A DNA stretch of 6,136 nucleotides from an uncultured Lachnospiraceae bacterium (GCA_905236365.1 CAJOPP010000545.1:1-6136); one strand, 5' to 3'; positions 1 through 5,288 are shown, numbered from the stretch's first letter. Translations and numbers: made by a program. Notes: generated from the sequence alone by a model not told the origin.

Positions 1-29
1 ATGGTCAATTAGTCTGTGTCCGTTGGGAC

Positions 30-57
30 TTGACTTATTGGAGTTTTGGAGTAAACT
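30..57 (+). promoter_or_regulatory. candidate sigma-A promoter for the dnaX operon
   Basis: A -35-like TTGACT (30-35, five of six consensus bases) is followed after 16 bases by a -10-like TAAACT (52-57, four of six). Transcription would start near 64, just before the dnaX ribosome binding site, giving a very short leader. A weak interrupted inverted repeat (AGTC 11-14 with GACT 32-35, and GTCC 18-21 with GGAC 26-29) overlaps the -35 box. It could be chance or the end of an upstream element. The upstream gene is outside the window, so read-through into dnaX cannot be excluded. Confidence 0.4.
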
Positions 58-67
58 TTGAATAGTT

Positions 68-76
68 AGGATGTGA
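68..76 (+). promoter_or_regulatory. ribosome binding site that fixes the dnaX start
   Basis: AGGATGTGA differs at one base from the ideal AGGAGGTGA and ends five bases before the ATG at 82. An in-frame GTG at 73 lies inside this site and so cannot use it, which makes ATG 82 the better start. The resulting N-terminus, MSYMALYRKWRP, lines up with the usual DnaX beginning (MSYQALYR in Bacillus). Confidence 0.75.
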
Positions 77-81
77 ACATT

Positions 82-1728
82 ATGTCATACATGGCTCTAT
101 ATCGAAAATGGAGACCAGATGAATTTGAAGAGGTAAAGGGACAGGAGCACGTTGTTACAACATTAAAAAATCAGATTACACATGACAGAGTAGGGCATGC
201 ATATTTGTTCTGTGGAACCAGAGGAACCGGTAAGACTACTGTGGCAAAGCTGTTTGCAAAGGCAGTCAATTGTGAACATCCGCTAGAGGATGGCAGTCCC
301 TGTGGAGAGTGTGCATCCTGTAAGGCGATACAGGCGGGTACTTCACTCAATGTAATTGAGATTGATGCGGCATCAAACAATGGTGTCAATAATATCCGGG
401 ATATTCGGGAAGAAGTACAATATTCGCCTACCGAAGGAAAGTATAAGGTATATATCATCGATGAGGTGCATATGCTTTCCATTGGGGCGTTCAATGCACT
501 TTTGAAGACATTGGAAGAACCGCCGTCCTATGTAATATTTATATTGGCGACTACAGAGGCACACAAGATTCCAATCACAATTTTATCCCGCTGCCAGCGA
601 TATGATTTTCGAAGAATCAGCGTGGAGACTATTTATGAAAGACTGGCAGAACTTTTACGGCGGGAAGGTGTGGAAGCAGAGGAAAAGGCAATCCGTTATG
701 TTGCAAAGGCAGCAGATGGTTCCATGCGTGATGCATTAAGTCTGTTGGATCAATGTATTGCTTTTTATCTTGGGCAGACACTGACCTATGAAAAGGTGTT
801 AGAAGTGCTTGGAGCAGTGGACATTGAAGTGTTTAATGATCTGATGCGGCATGTGGCAGAAGGTCATACGATGGAAGCGTTGCAGGTGATTGATGACGTG
901 ATCTGGCAGGGAAGAGATTTGACCCAGTTTGTTACTGATTTTACATGGTACATGAGGAATCTGTTACTGATCATGGTATCGGATCATACAAACGACCAGT
1001 TAGATATTTCGGTTGAGAATATGGAGAGTATGAAACAGATCGCAGAACTTTTGGATGTGGATTCTCTGATGCGATATATCCGTGTGTTTTCAGAACTTTC
1101 CGGGCAGATTCGTTATGCAACCCAGAAGCGGGTGACATTGGAGCTGGCAGTGATCAAACTTACGACTCCGCAGATGGAAAATAATACGGATGCTATTTTG
1201 GATCGGATAAGGGTATTGGAGAAAAAGATAGAAGAAGGTGCTCTTTCTTTAAACGAAGAACAACTTGCTGCATTGGCATCTCAGAGGGAAACCGGAGATG
1301 GCGGGGAGAATCCGATTCTCCGTCCAGCACCATCGATTGACAGGGAAGAGATCCTGAAACAGGAATTACAGCCTGCGGAGTGTGAGGATATGGATCAGAT
1401 CATGTCCAGTATCAGACAGATTAAGCAGGAGCCGGAACTTCGGGGCAAAGTCGGATCCGGCACCATGAGTCTGTTGGATCAGGCAAGCATCAATATCGGT
1501 CATGACCGCAAATCAATTGTGCTGTCATTTGAGGGAACTGAAAAGGGAAACATGGCGTATCGGCAATTTTCCAAAGATATGCATCGAGAGGCATTAAAGG
1601 AAGTGATTGGAGATCTGACAGGAAAGAGTGTGGAGATCACTTGTCAAATGAAGGATTCATTAGTGGAGACGGATATTTCGAATATCAATTTATCGAAAGT
1701 CAACTTCGCAGTCATTACACAGGAATAA
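82..1728 (+). CDS. dnaX: DNA polymerase III subunit gamma/tau (clamp loader ATPase)
   Basis: This is the motor subunit of the replisome clamp loader, an AAA+ ATPase that loads the beta sliding clamp on primed DNA. The 548-residue product shows the family motifs in order: Walker A GTRGTGKTT (45-53), a zinc-binding module with Cys64, Cys74, Cys77 and Cys80, Walker B YIIDEVHM (124-131), sensor-1 ATTE (156-159) and the SRC arginine finger (169-171). The lid and collar regions follow, then a variable acidic C-terminal part after about residue 370, typical of tau. The length is close to other Gram-positive tau proteins. No convincing programmed frameshift site for a separate gamma form is visible. 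It is the first gene of the dnaX-ybaB-recR operon; ybaB starts 64 bases downstream with no terminator between. GTG 73 and ATG 91 are alternative starts but fit the ribosome binding site less well. Confidence 0.97.
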   Translation: MSYMALYRKWRPDEFEEVKGQEHVVTTLKNQITHDRVGHAYLFCGTRGTGKTTVAKLFAKAVNCEHPLEDGSPCGECASCKAIQAGTSLNVIEIDAASNNGVNNIRDIREEVQYSPTEGKYKVYIIDEVHMLSIGAFNALLKTLEEPPSYVIFILATTEAHKIPITILSRCQRYDFRRISVETIYERLAELLRREGVEAEEKAIRYVAKAADGSMRDALSLLDQCIAFYLGQTLTYEKVLEVLGAVDIEVFNDLMRHVAEGHTMEALQVIDDVIWQGRDLTQFVTDFTWYMRNLLLIMVSDHTNDQLDISVENMESMKQIAELLDVDSLMRYIRVFSELSGQIRYATQKRVTLELAVIKLTTPQMENNTDAILDRIRVLEKKIEEGALSLNEEQLAALASQRETGDGGENPILRPAPSIDREEILKQELQPAECEDMDQIMSSIRQIKQEPELRGKVGSGTMSLLDQASINIGHDRKSIVLSFEGTEKGNMAYRQFSKDMHREALKEVIGDLTGKSVEITCQMKDSLVETDISNINLSKVNFAVITQE

Positions 1729-1792
1729 AGGGAGCAATCTTGAAAGGGCTTCCGAATCAATCATAAATAGAAAATTAGGAGGATTTAGTAAC

Positions 1793-2143
1793 ATGGCAAA
1801 AAGAGGTGGATTTCCAGGGGGAATGCCTGGTAATATGAACAATTTAATGAAGCAGGCTCAGAAAATGCAAAAGCAGATGGAAGAGCAGGCAAAAGAATTG
1901 GAGAATCAGGTGTATGAGGCAAGTGCAGGTGGCGGTGTGGTAAAGGTAACCGTATCCGGCACAAAGGAGATTCAGGCGATTCATATTGAGCCGGAGGTAG
2001 TGGATCCGGATGATATTGAGATGTTAGAGGATCTGATCATGGCTGCAACCAATGAAGCTCTTCGGATGCAGGAAGAGGATCAGAACGACAAGCTGTCAAA
2101 AATTACCGGTAATATGGGCGGACTGGGAGGATTTCCGTTTTAA
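1793..2143 (+). CDS. ybaB: YbaB/EbfC family nucleoid-associated protein
   Basis: This is a small DNA-binding protein of the YbaB/EbfC family, members of which form dimers that coat DNA and are found between dnaX and recR in many bacteria. The 116-residue product has a Gly/Phe/Met-rich start, an N-terminal amphipathic helix rich in Lys, Gln and Glu (about 16-45), the signature ASAGGGVVKVTVSG (about 44-57) opening the central beta-sheet, and a C-terminal helix (about 75-104). It ends in a Gly/Phe-rich tail, GGLGGFPF. The start is well supported: AGGAGG at 1777-1782 lies ten bases before the ATG. The stop codon overlaps the recR start by one base (TAATG), indicating translational coupling. The exact cellular role of the family remains loosely defined; a link to recombinational repair or nucleoid structure is inferred from the gene neighbourhood. 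Confidence 0.95.
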   Translation: MAKRGGFPGGMPGNMNNLMKQAQKMQKQMEEQAKELENQVYEASAGGGVVKVTVSGTKEIQAIHIEPEVVDPDDIEMLEDLIMAATNEALRMQEEDQNDKLSKITGNMGGLGGFPF

Positions 2144-2739
2144 TGGATCTTTACAGTGAGCAGGTAAATCATCTGGTGGAAGAATTAGGAAGGCTGCCGG
2201 GGATTGGTCACAAATCAGCCCAGCGACTGGCATATCATATTATTAATATGCCCCTTGACCAGGTAAAGTCTTTGTCTGATTCCATCCTTACAGCCAGACA
2301 GAATGTAAAATACTGCAAAGAATGTTTTACATTGACGGATAAAGAAATCTGTCCCATTTGCGCTTCGCAGAATCGGGACAAAAAAACCATTATGGTAGTG
2401 GAGACACCGAGGGATCTGGCAGCTTATGAGCGCACAGGGAAATATAATGGAGTTTATCATGTCCTTCACGGTGCAATCTCTCCGAAGCTGGGAGTCAGTC
2501 AGGATGATATCAAATTAAAAGAATTGATCATTCGTTTACGGGGAGAAGTAGAGGAATTGATCATTGCCACCAATTCCGGAATGGAGGGGGAAATTACGGC
2601 AATGTATATCAGCAAGCTGGTAAAACCAACAGGAATCAAGGTTACCAGAATTGCTTCCGGAATACCGGTTGGCGGTGATCTGGAGTGTATTGATGAGGTA
2701 ACACTGCTTCGGGCATTGGAGGGAAGAACAGACCTGTAA
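2143..2739 (+). CDS. recR: recombination mediator protein RecR
   Basis: RecR works with RecO (and RecF) to load RecA on single-stranded DNA during gap repair. The 198-residue product has the usual family length and domain order: a helix-hairpin-helix near residues 15-33 (LGRLPGIGHKSAQRLAYHI), a C4 zinc finger (Cys58, Cys61, Cys70, Cys73), a Toprim domain starting at TIMVVETPRDLAAYE (82-96) with the conserved Glu87, a second Toprim motif TNSGMEGEITA (143-153), and the C-terminal GIPVGGDLECIDEVTLLRALEGR region. The second Toprim motif reads TNSGMEGEIT where many RecR proteins have TNPxxEGEAT, but the acidic residues are kept. The start ATG shares a base with the ybaB stop; GGGAGG at 2125-2130, inside ybaB, is the likely ribosome binding site. 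The gene is the third of the operon. Confidence 0.97.
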   Translation: MDLYSEQVNHLVEELGRLPGIGHKSAQRLAYHIINMPLDQVKSLSDSILTARQNVKYCKECFTLTDKEICPICASQNRDKKTIMVVETPRDLAAYERTGKYNGVYHVLHGAISPKLGVSQDDIKLKELIIRLRGEVEELIIATNSGMEGEITAMYISKLVKPTGIKVTRIASGIPVGGDLECIDEVTLLRALEGRTDL

Positions 2740-2765
2740 GCAGCAATCATTTTGCATTATAACCA

Positions 2766-2782
2766 TGTATGGAATCCATACA
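2766..2782 (+). repeat. small hairpin in the recR-pfkA gap
   Basis: TGTATGG (2766-2772) and CCATACA (2776-2782) form a perfect 7-bp stem with a three-base AAT loop. It sits in the 67-base space between recR and pfkA, ten bases before the pfkA ribosome binding site. A -10-like TATAAC lies just before it (2758-2763), but no good -35 is visible. There is no T-run after the stem, so it does not look like a terminator. It may be an mRNA processing or stability site, or chance. Confidence 0.4.
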
Positions 2783-2792
2783 ACAGGAAGAA

Positions 2793-2799
2793 AGGAAGG
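2793..2799 (+). promoter_or_regulatory. ribosome binding site that fixes the pfkA start
   Basis: AGGAAGG ends seven bases before ATG 2807. The in-frame ATG at 2801 is only one base away from it, and the ATG at 2765 lies upstream of it. ATG 2807 gives MKRIGMLTSGGD, which places the conserved TSGGD nucleotide loop at the usual distance from the N-terminus. Confidence 0.75.
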
Positions 2800-2806
2800 T
2801 ATGCAC

Positions 2807-3883
2807 ATGAAAAGAATAGGAATGTTAACAAGTGGCGGTGACTGTCAGGCATTGAATGCCACAATGAGGGGTGTTGTAAAGGGTCTTTGCAACCTGTATG
2901 ATGATGTGGAAATCTATGGCTTTTTAGAGGGTTACAAGGGATTGATCCGCAATAATTACAAGCTGTTGAAACCGGAAGATTTTTCCGGAATTCTGACAAA
3001 GGGTGGTACGATCTTAGGGAGTTCCCGTCAGCCATTTAAATTGATGGATCAGCCGACCGAAGACGGTATCAATAAAGTAAAGGCAATGAAAGAAACCTAC
3101 AAAAAATTAAACTTAGACTGCCTTGTGGTGTTAGGCGGAAATGGTTCCCAGAAAACAGCCAATCTGCTCAGTGAAGAGGGATTAAATGTCATTGGTCTGC
3201 CAAAGACGATTGACAACGATCTGTGGGGAACCGATATGACATTTGGTTTTCAGTCTGCCGTAGATATTGCAACAGCTGCTATTGACTGTATTCATACGAC
3301 CGCAGCATCCCATAACCGTGTGTTTTTAGTAGAAATCATGGGACATAAAGTTGGTCATATTACCTTACATGCCGGTATTGCCGGTGGTGCAGATATCATC
3401 CTTCTTCCGGAGATTCCTTACGATATCAAGAGTGTGTGCAAAGCATTAGAGAAGAGAAGTAAAGAGGGAAAAGGATTTTCCATCATTGCGGTAGCAGAAG
3501 GAGCGATTTCAAAAGAGGATGCAGCCCTTCCGAAGAAAAAGAGAAAAGAAAAGATTGCCAATCGCAAATATCCGTCTGTAGCGTATGAAATCGCAGATCA
3601 GATCAAAGAAACCTGTGGTTCGGAAGTCAGAATTGCAGTTCCGGGTCATACGCAAAGAGGTGGAAGTCCGGATGCCTTTGACCGTGTGCTTTCTTCCAGA
3701 TTTGGTGCTTATGCGGCACAGTTGATCAAGGATGAGAAGTACGGGCGTCTGGTTGTATTGAAGGATAATGATGTTACTGATATTGCACTTTCAGAATCGG
3801 CTGGAAAACTCAAATATGTTTCACCCGATGATAGTATTGTACAGAATGCGAGAATGTTGGGAATCTCTTTTGGAGATGAGTAA
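2807..3883 (+). CDS. pfkA: 6-phosphofructokinase, group III mixed-substrate type
   Basis: This enzyme phosphorylates fructose 6-phosphate to fructose 1,6-bisphosphate, the committed step of glycolysis, in the cytoplasm. The 358-residue product shows the PFK motifs: TSGGD (8-12), GGNGS (110-114), PKTIDND (132-138) with the catalytic Asp136, EIMGHK (176-181), PE (201-202), AVAEG (228-232) and PGHTQRGGSP (279-288), which binds the sugar phosphate. A Lys-rich insert lies near 236-254. GGNGS keeps the Gly typical of ATP enzymes but has Asn where E. coli PfkA has Asp103. PKTIDND carries the Lys typical of PPi enzymes instead of the Gly in PGTIDND. This combination fits the group III/mixed family (TIGR02483-like), which contains both ATP- and PPi-dependent members, so the donor is not settled by sequence. 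It lies 67 bases after recR and may be co-transcribed. The candidate mobile element begins just after its stop codon, whose last base is the first base of the direct repeat. Confidence 0.93.
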   Translation: MKRIGMLTSGGDCQALNATMRGVVKGLCNLYDDVEIYGFLEGYKGLIRNNYKLLKPEDFSGILTKGGTILGSSRQPFKLMDQPTEDGINKVKAMKETYKKLNLDCLVVLGGNGSQKTANLLSEEGLNVIGLPKTIDNDLWGTDMTFGFQSAVDIATAAIDCIHTTAASHNRVFLVEIMGHKVGHITLHAGIAGGADIILLPEIPYDIKSVCKALEKRSKEGKGFSIIAVAEGAISKEDAALPKKKRKEKIANRKYPSVAYEIADQIKETCGSEVRIAVPGHTQRGGSPDAFDRVLSSRFGAYAAQLIKDEKYGRLVVLKDNDVTDIALSESAGKLKYVSPDDSIVQNARMLGISFGDE

Positions 3884-3890
3884 TCTAAAA
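3883..3890 (+). repeat. left copy of 8-bp direct repeat (candidate target-site duplication)
   Basis: ATCTAAAA here is repeated exactly at 4289-4296, on the other side of the structured element. Its first A is also the last base of the pfkA stop codon, so the duplication would leave the coding sequence intact. The repeat is short and AT-rich, so chance is possible. The case is helped by both copies directly abutting ATTCC and GGAAT, which are inverted copies of each other. Confidence 0.5.
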
Positions 3891-3905
3891 ATTCCTGTTG
3901 GTGGG
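3890..3905 (+). repeat. left near-terminal inverted repeat arm
   Basis: This 16-base arm (AATTCCTGTTGGTGGG) matches the reverse complement of 4262-4277 at 15 of 16 positions; the only mismatch pairs G3900 with A4267. The arms enclose all the other stems of the element, so they would form the closing helix of an RNA fold or the inverted ends of a transposable element. The first A is shared with the left direct repeat. Confidence 0.75.
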
Positions 3906-3911
3906 ACGGAC

Positions 3912-4053
3912 GCTTCGAAAGTTGGCGGGAAACCGGACGCAGGTGTTGTAGGAATCAAGGTCTTCGCGGACATGCAGCTAAAGCATACCTTCGCTTTGTG
4001 ATTCCTACAACACCTGCTGTTTCTTAGTAAACTGCATAGGCAACTTTCGAAGC
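3912..4053 (+). repeat. 13-bp perfect inverted repeat, outer stem of left domain
   Basis: GCTTCGAAAGTTG at 3912-3924 is the exact reverse complement of 4041-4053. It encloses the 19-bp stem described separately. The two stems are separated by 14 bases on the left (3925-3938, including GCGGG) and 23 bases on the right (4018-4040). The arms stop cleanly on both sides, and the right arm is followed by TGTTTATTGG, which is too weak a T-run for a confident intrinsic terminator. Confidence 0.85.
3939..4017 (+). repeat. 19-bp perfect inverted repeat, inner stem of left domain
   Basis: GCAGGTGTTGTAGGAATCA at 3939-3957 is exactly complementary to 3999-4017, the longest perfect stem in the window. The 41-base loop can itself form a small hairpin, TAAAGC (3979-3984) with GCTTTG (3993-3998), including one G-U pair. 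An alternative is ATGC (3972-3975) with GCAT (3983-3986). The 3' side continues TGTTTCTTAG, so it could act as a weak terminator for pfkA, but the large loop and short T-run argue against an efficient one. Confidence 0.88.
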
Positions 4054-4136
4054 TGTTTATTGGAAAAAACGTAAAATTTCTTTTGACCTGTGCCCGCGGC
4101 GAAAACGTATATGCGAGTCTTGACAAAAGTAGATCA

Positions 4137-4215
4137 GGTTCTGTGTGGTAAAATCCTGATTCGTAGAACCCCTGAGAACGTGTTTTCAAAGAACGGGATT
4201 GTACCACACAGAACC
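4137..4215 (+). repeat. 14-bp perfect inverted repeat with extended upper arm (right domain)
   Basis: GGTTCTGTGTGGTA (4137-4150) pairs perfectly with 4202-4215. After an A-G mismatch (4151/4201) the helix continues for seven pairs, 4152-4158 with 4194-4200, including one U-G wobble (4157/4195). An apical hairpin, TGAGAA (4173-4178) with TTTTCA (4183-4188), closes on a CGTG loop and includes another G-U pair. Both wobbles pair only in the plus-strand RNA, which favours that strand if this is a functional RNA. Confidence 0.82.
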
Positions 4216-4270
4216 CTCACCACCAAAAACAAACAAAACTCGCTTCACACCCCCTCCTCCCCCCACAAAC
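4216..4270 (+). promoter_or_regulatory. C-rich, G-poor tract, possible Rho utilisation site
   Basis: By direct count this 55-base stretch has 28 C and one G, and it directly follows the 14-bp stem. Long C-over-G imbalance with little secondary structure is the known character of Rho loading (rut) sites, so it could end transcripts coming from pfkA. Its last part (4262-4270) is also in the right inverted-repeat arm. On the minus strand 4250-4264 is a run of G6-A-G2-A-G5 that could form a G-quadruplex. Which role, if any, applies is not shown by the sequence. Confidence 0.35.
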
Positions 4271-4277
4271 AGGAATT
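4262..4277 (+). repeat. right near-terminal inverted repeat arm
   Basis: This is the partner of 3890-3905, with 15 of 16 bases complementary. It overlaps the end of the C-rich tract on its left. Eleven bases (4278-4288, ending GGAAT) separate it from the right copy of the direct repeat. Confidence 0.75.
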
Positions 4278-4283
4278 GAATCT

Positions 4284-4318
4284 GGAATATCTAAAAGTCT
4301 GAAGTTTTTTAGATTTCC
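4284..4318 (+). repeat. AT-rich hairpin upstream of corA, spanning the right element junction
   Basis: GGAA (4284-4287) pairs with TTCC (4315-4318), and ATCTAAAA (4289-4296) with TTTTAGAT (4307-4314). This gives 12 pairs with one bulged T (4288) and a 10-base loop. The left ATCTAAAA is the right copy of the direct repeat. The stem is AT-rich and followed only by TTTATATT, so it is a weak terminator at best. A -10-like TATATT (4321-4326) follows directly and could drive corA, though no good -35 accompanies it. Confidence 0.55.
4289..4296 (+). repeat. right copy of 8-bp direct repeat (candidate target-site duplication)
   Basis: ATCTAAAA, identical to 3883-3890, directly follows the GGAAT end of the element. 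It also forms the left arm of the hairpin upstream of corA, so that hairpin may have existed before the insertion. Confidence 0.5.
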
Positions 4319-4353
4319 TTTATATTGGGAGATAGATTATTTGTATTATAAAA

Positions 4354-4362
4354 AGGAAGTGA
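4354..4362 (+). promoter_or_regulatory. ribosome binding site that fixes the corA start
   Basis: AGGAAGTGA differs by one base from AGGAGGTGA and ends five bases before ATG 4368. The in-frame TTG at 4341 lies upstream of it and would add nine residues that include the ribosome binding site itself, so it is rejected as a start. Confidence 0.75.
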
Positions 4363-4367
4363 AAACA

Positions 4368-5288
4368 ATGTATTATAAGATTGGTGAAACATTGCAAGAG
4401 TGCACAAGAGAAGACATTAAGAATGGGGACGAGCAGTACGTTGTTCTTCTGACTTCTGAGGAATGGAAGAAGGAAAAGGATAGTTTCGATATGGGTATTG
4501 ATCTGGAACCGGATACAGCGGAGATTCTTACAACAAAGGCAGAAGTGAACTATGACTCTCTGACCGGTTCTTTCTGTATACCGGATCGAAGTAATCTGTC
4601 GGGAGAAGATAAGAAATTTGCATTTGCTCTTGATGAAAAAGGTGTTGTTTTTATAGATGACAGTGGTGCTGCTGAAAAATGGATCCGTGATGTACAACGG
4701 ACAAGAAAATGGAGAATGCCGAGTCTGGAGCGGTTTTTGTACGATTTTCTAGAACAGATCATTAAAGACGATCTCGCATTGATGGAGAAATATGAGCGGG
4801 AGCTGGACGATATGGAACTTGCTATTGTGGGCGGCGATGAAGAAGATGTAACATCAGAGCGTGTCAATGATATCCGCAGTGACATTCGTGATCTTAGAAT
4901 CCATTATGAGCAGCTGGCGGACCTTGGACAGGAGTTAGAGGAAAATGAAAATCATTTTTTTAAACAGGAAAATCTAAGATATTTTCGTTTGTTTTCCAAT
5001 CGGATTGACCGGCTTCGGGATACATCGGTGGCACTTCGGGATTATACGATGCAGATCAGAGATCTTTATAAGGCACATCTGGATATTAAGCAGAACCATA
5101 TTATGACAGTGCTTACGGTAGTTACCACCATTTTTATGCCGCTGACGCTGATTGTCGGTTGGTATGGAATGAATTTTCGATATATGCCGGAATTGGAAAT
5201 GAGATGGGGATATCCGATTGTTATTATCGTGAGTGTTTTAATTGTTTTGGGAAGTTTATTATTCTTTAAAAAGAAAAAATGGTTGTAG
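4368..5288 (+). CDS. corA: CorA family magnesium/divalent-cation transport protein
   Basis: This is an inner-membrane channel of the CorA family, which as a pentamer admits Mg2+ (some members carry Co2+, Ni2+ or Zn2+). The 306-residue product has a soluble N-terminal alpha/beta domain (about 1-120), a long charged helical stalk (about 125-240, rich in Glu, Asp and Arg), a first membrane helix (about 243-263) ending in the hallmark GMN (267-269, inside GWYGMN), a short outer loop with MPEL (273-276), a second membrane helix (about 282-300) and a Lys-rich cytoplasmic tail, KKKKWL. Length and layout fit the family. It stands alone, with about 485 bases upstream and 151 downstream. No M-box magnesium riboswitch is recognisable upstream, so control may lie in the hairpin and promoter-like sequences near 4284-4326. 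The substrate cannot be told from sequence; magnesium is the default inference. Confidence 0.93.
   Translation: MYYKIGETLQECTREDIKNGDEQYVVLLTSEEWKKEKDSFDMGIDLEPDTAEILTTKAEVNYDSLTGSFCIPDRSNLSGEDKKFAFALDEKGVVFIDDSGAAEKWIRDVQRTRKWRMPSLERFLYDFLEQIIKDDLALMEKYERELDDMELAIVGGDEEDVTSERVNDIRSDIRDLRIHYEQLADLGQELEENENHFFKQENLRYFRLFSNRIDRLRDTSVALRDYTMQIRDLYKAHLDIKQNHIMTVLTVVTTIFMPLTLIVGWYGMNFRYMPELEMRWGYPIVIIVSVLIVLGSLLFFKKKKWL

Larger units (their letters stand above)
3891..4288 (+). mobile_element. MITE-like non-coding element with nested inverted repeats
   Basis: This stretch fills most of the gap between pfkA and corA and contains no credible gene. It begins ATTCC and ends GGAAT, is flanked by the exact 8-bp repeat ATCTAAAA, and carries a 16-bp imperfect inverted repeat (3890-3905 with 4262-4277) around two further structured domains. 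The left domain has a 13-bp perfect stem (3912-3924/4041-4053) around a 19-bp perfect stem (3939-3957/3999-4017). The right domain has a 14-bp perfect stem (4137-4150/4202-4215). The right inverted arm stops 11 bases short of the proposed right end, so the exact boundary is uncertain. Small size, lack of a transposase, inverted ends and a flanking repeat are what is expected of a miniature element moved in trans. A structured RNA gene is the main alternative. I do not recognise it as a named family. Confidence 0.55.

Noticed and set aside
1..72. Signal recognition particle RNA or tRNA upstream of dnaX, as in many Firmicutes
   Set aside because: The 72 bases show no conserved SRP tetraloop region or tRNA T-arm. 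Such a gene could lie further upstream, outside the window.
1219..1320. Possible programmed -1 frameshift in dnaX at an A-run (GAAAAAG near 1222-1228) that would yield a short gamma form
   Set aside because: The heptamer does not allow clean re-pairing in the first codon (AAA to GAA), and I saw no clear stimulatory stem or Shine-Dalgarno pair. An A-AAA-AAT near 166-173 is far too early to make gamma.
3958..4017. 19-bp stem as the intrinsic terminator of pfkA
   Set aside because: The loop is 41 bases and the following TGTTTCTTAG is a poor T-run, so I did not label it a terminator, though a weak effect is possible.
4120..4154. Promoter inside the element: perfect TTGACA (4120-4125) and extended -10 TGGTAAAAT (4146-4154)
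   Set aside because: The spacer is 23 bases, too long for normal sigma-A use, and the -10 lies inside the 14-bp stem region. The extended -10 alone might work, but the evidence is too thin to call.
3821..4207. Minus-strand open frame of 128 codons across the structured region
   Set aside because: It overlaps the pfkA 3' end and runs through both arms of the inverted repeats. No ribosome binding site is evident, and the translation is low-quality, rich in Ser, Arg and Cys. The plus-strand frame at 4090-4302 is rejected for similar reasons.
3890..4277. CRISPR array or group II intron
   Set aside because: The repeats are inverted pairs, not regularly spaced direct repeats, and no domain V-like hairpin or intron-encoded reverse transcriptase is present.
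3884..4367. M-box magnesium riboswitch ahead of corA
   Set aside because: The conserved M-box core sequences were not found. The stems present are nearly perfect inverted repeats, unlike that fold.
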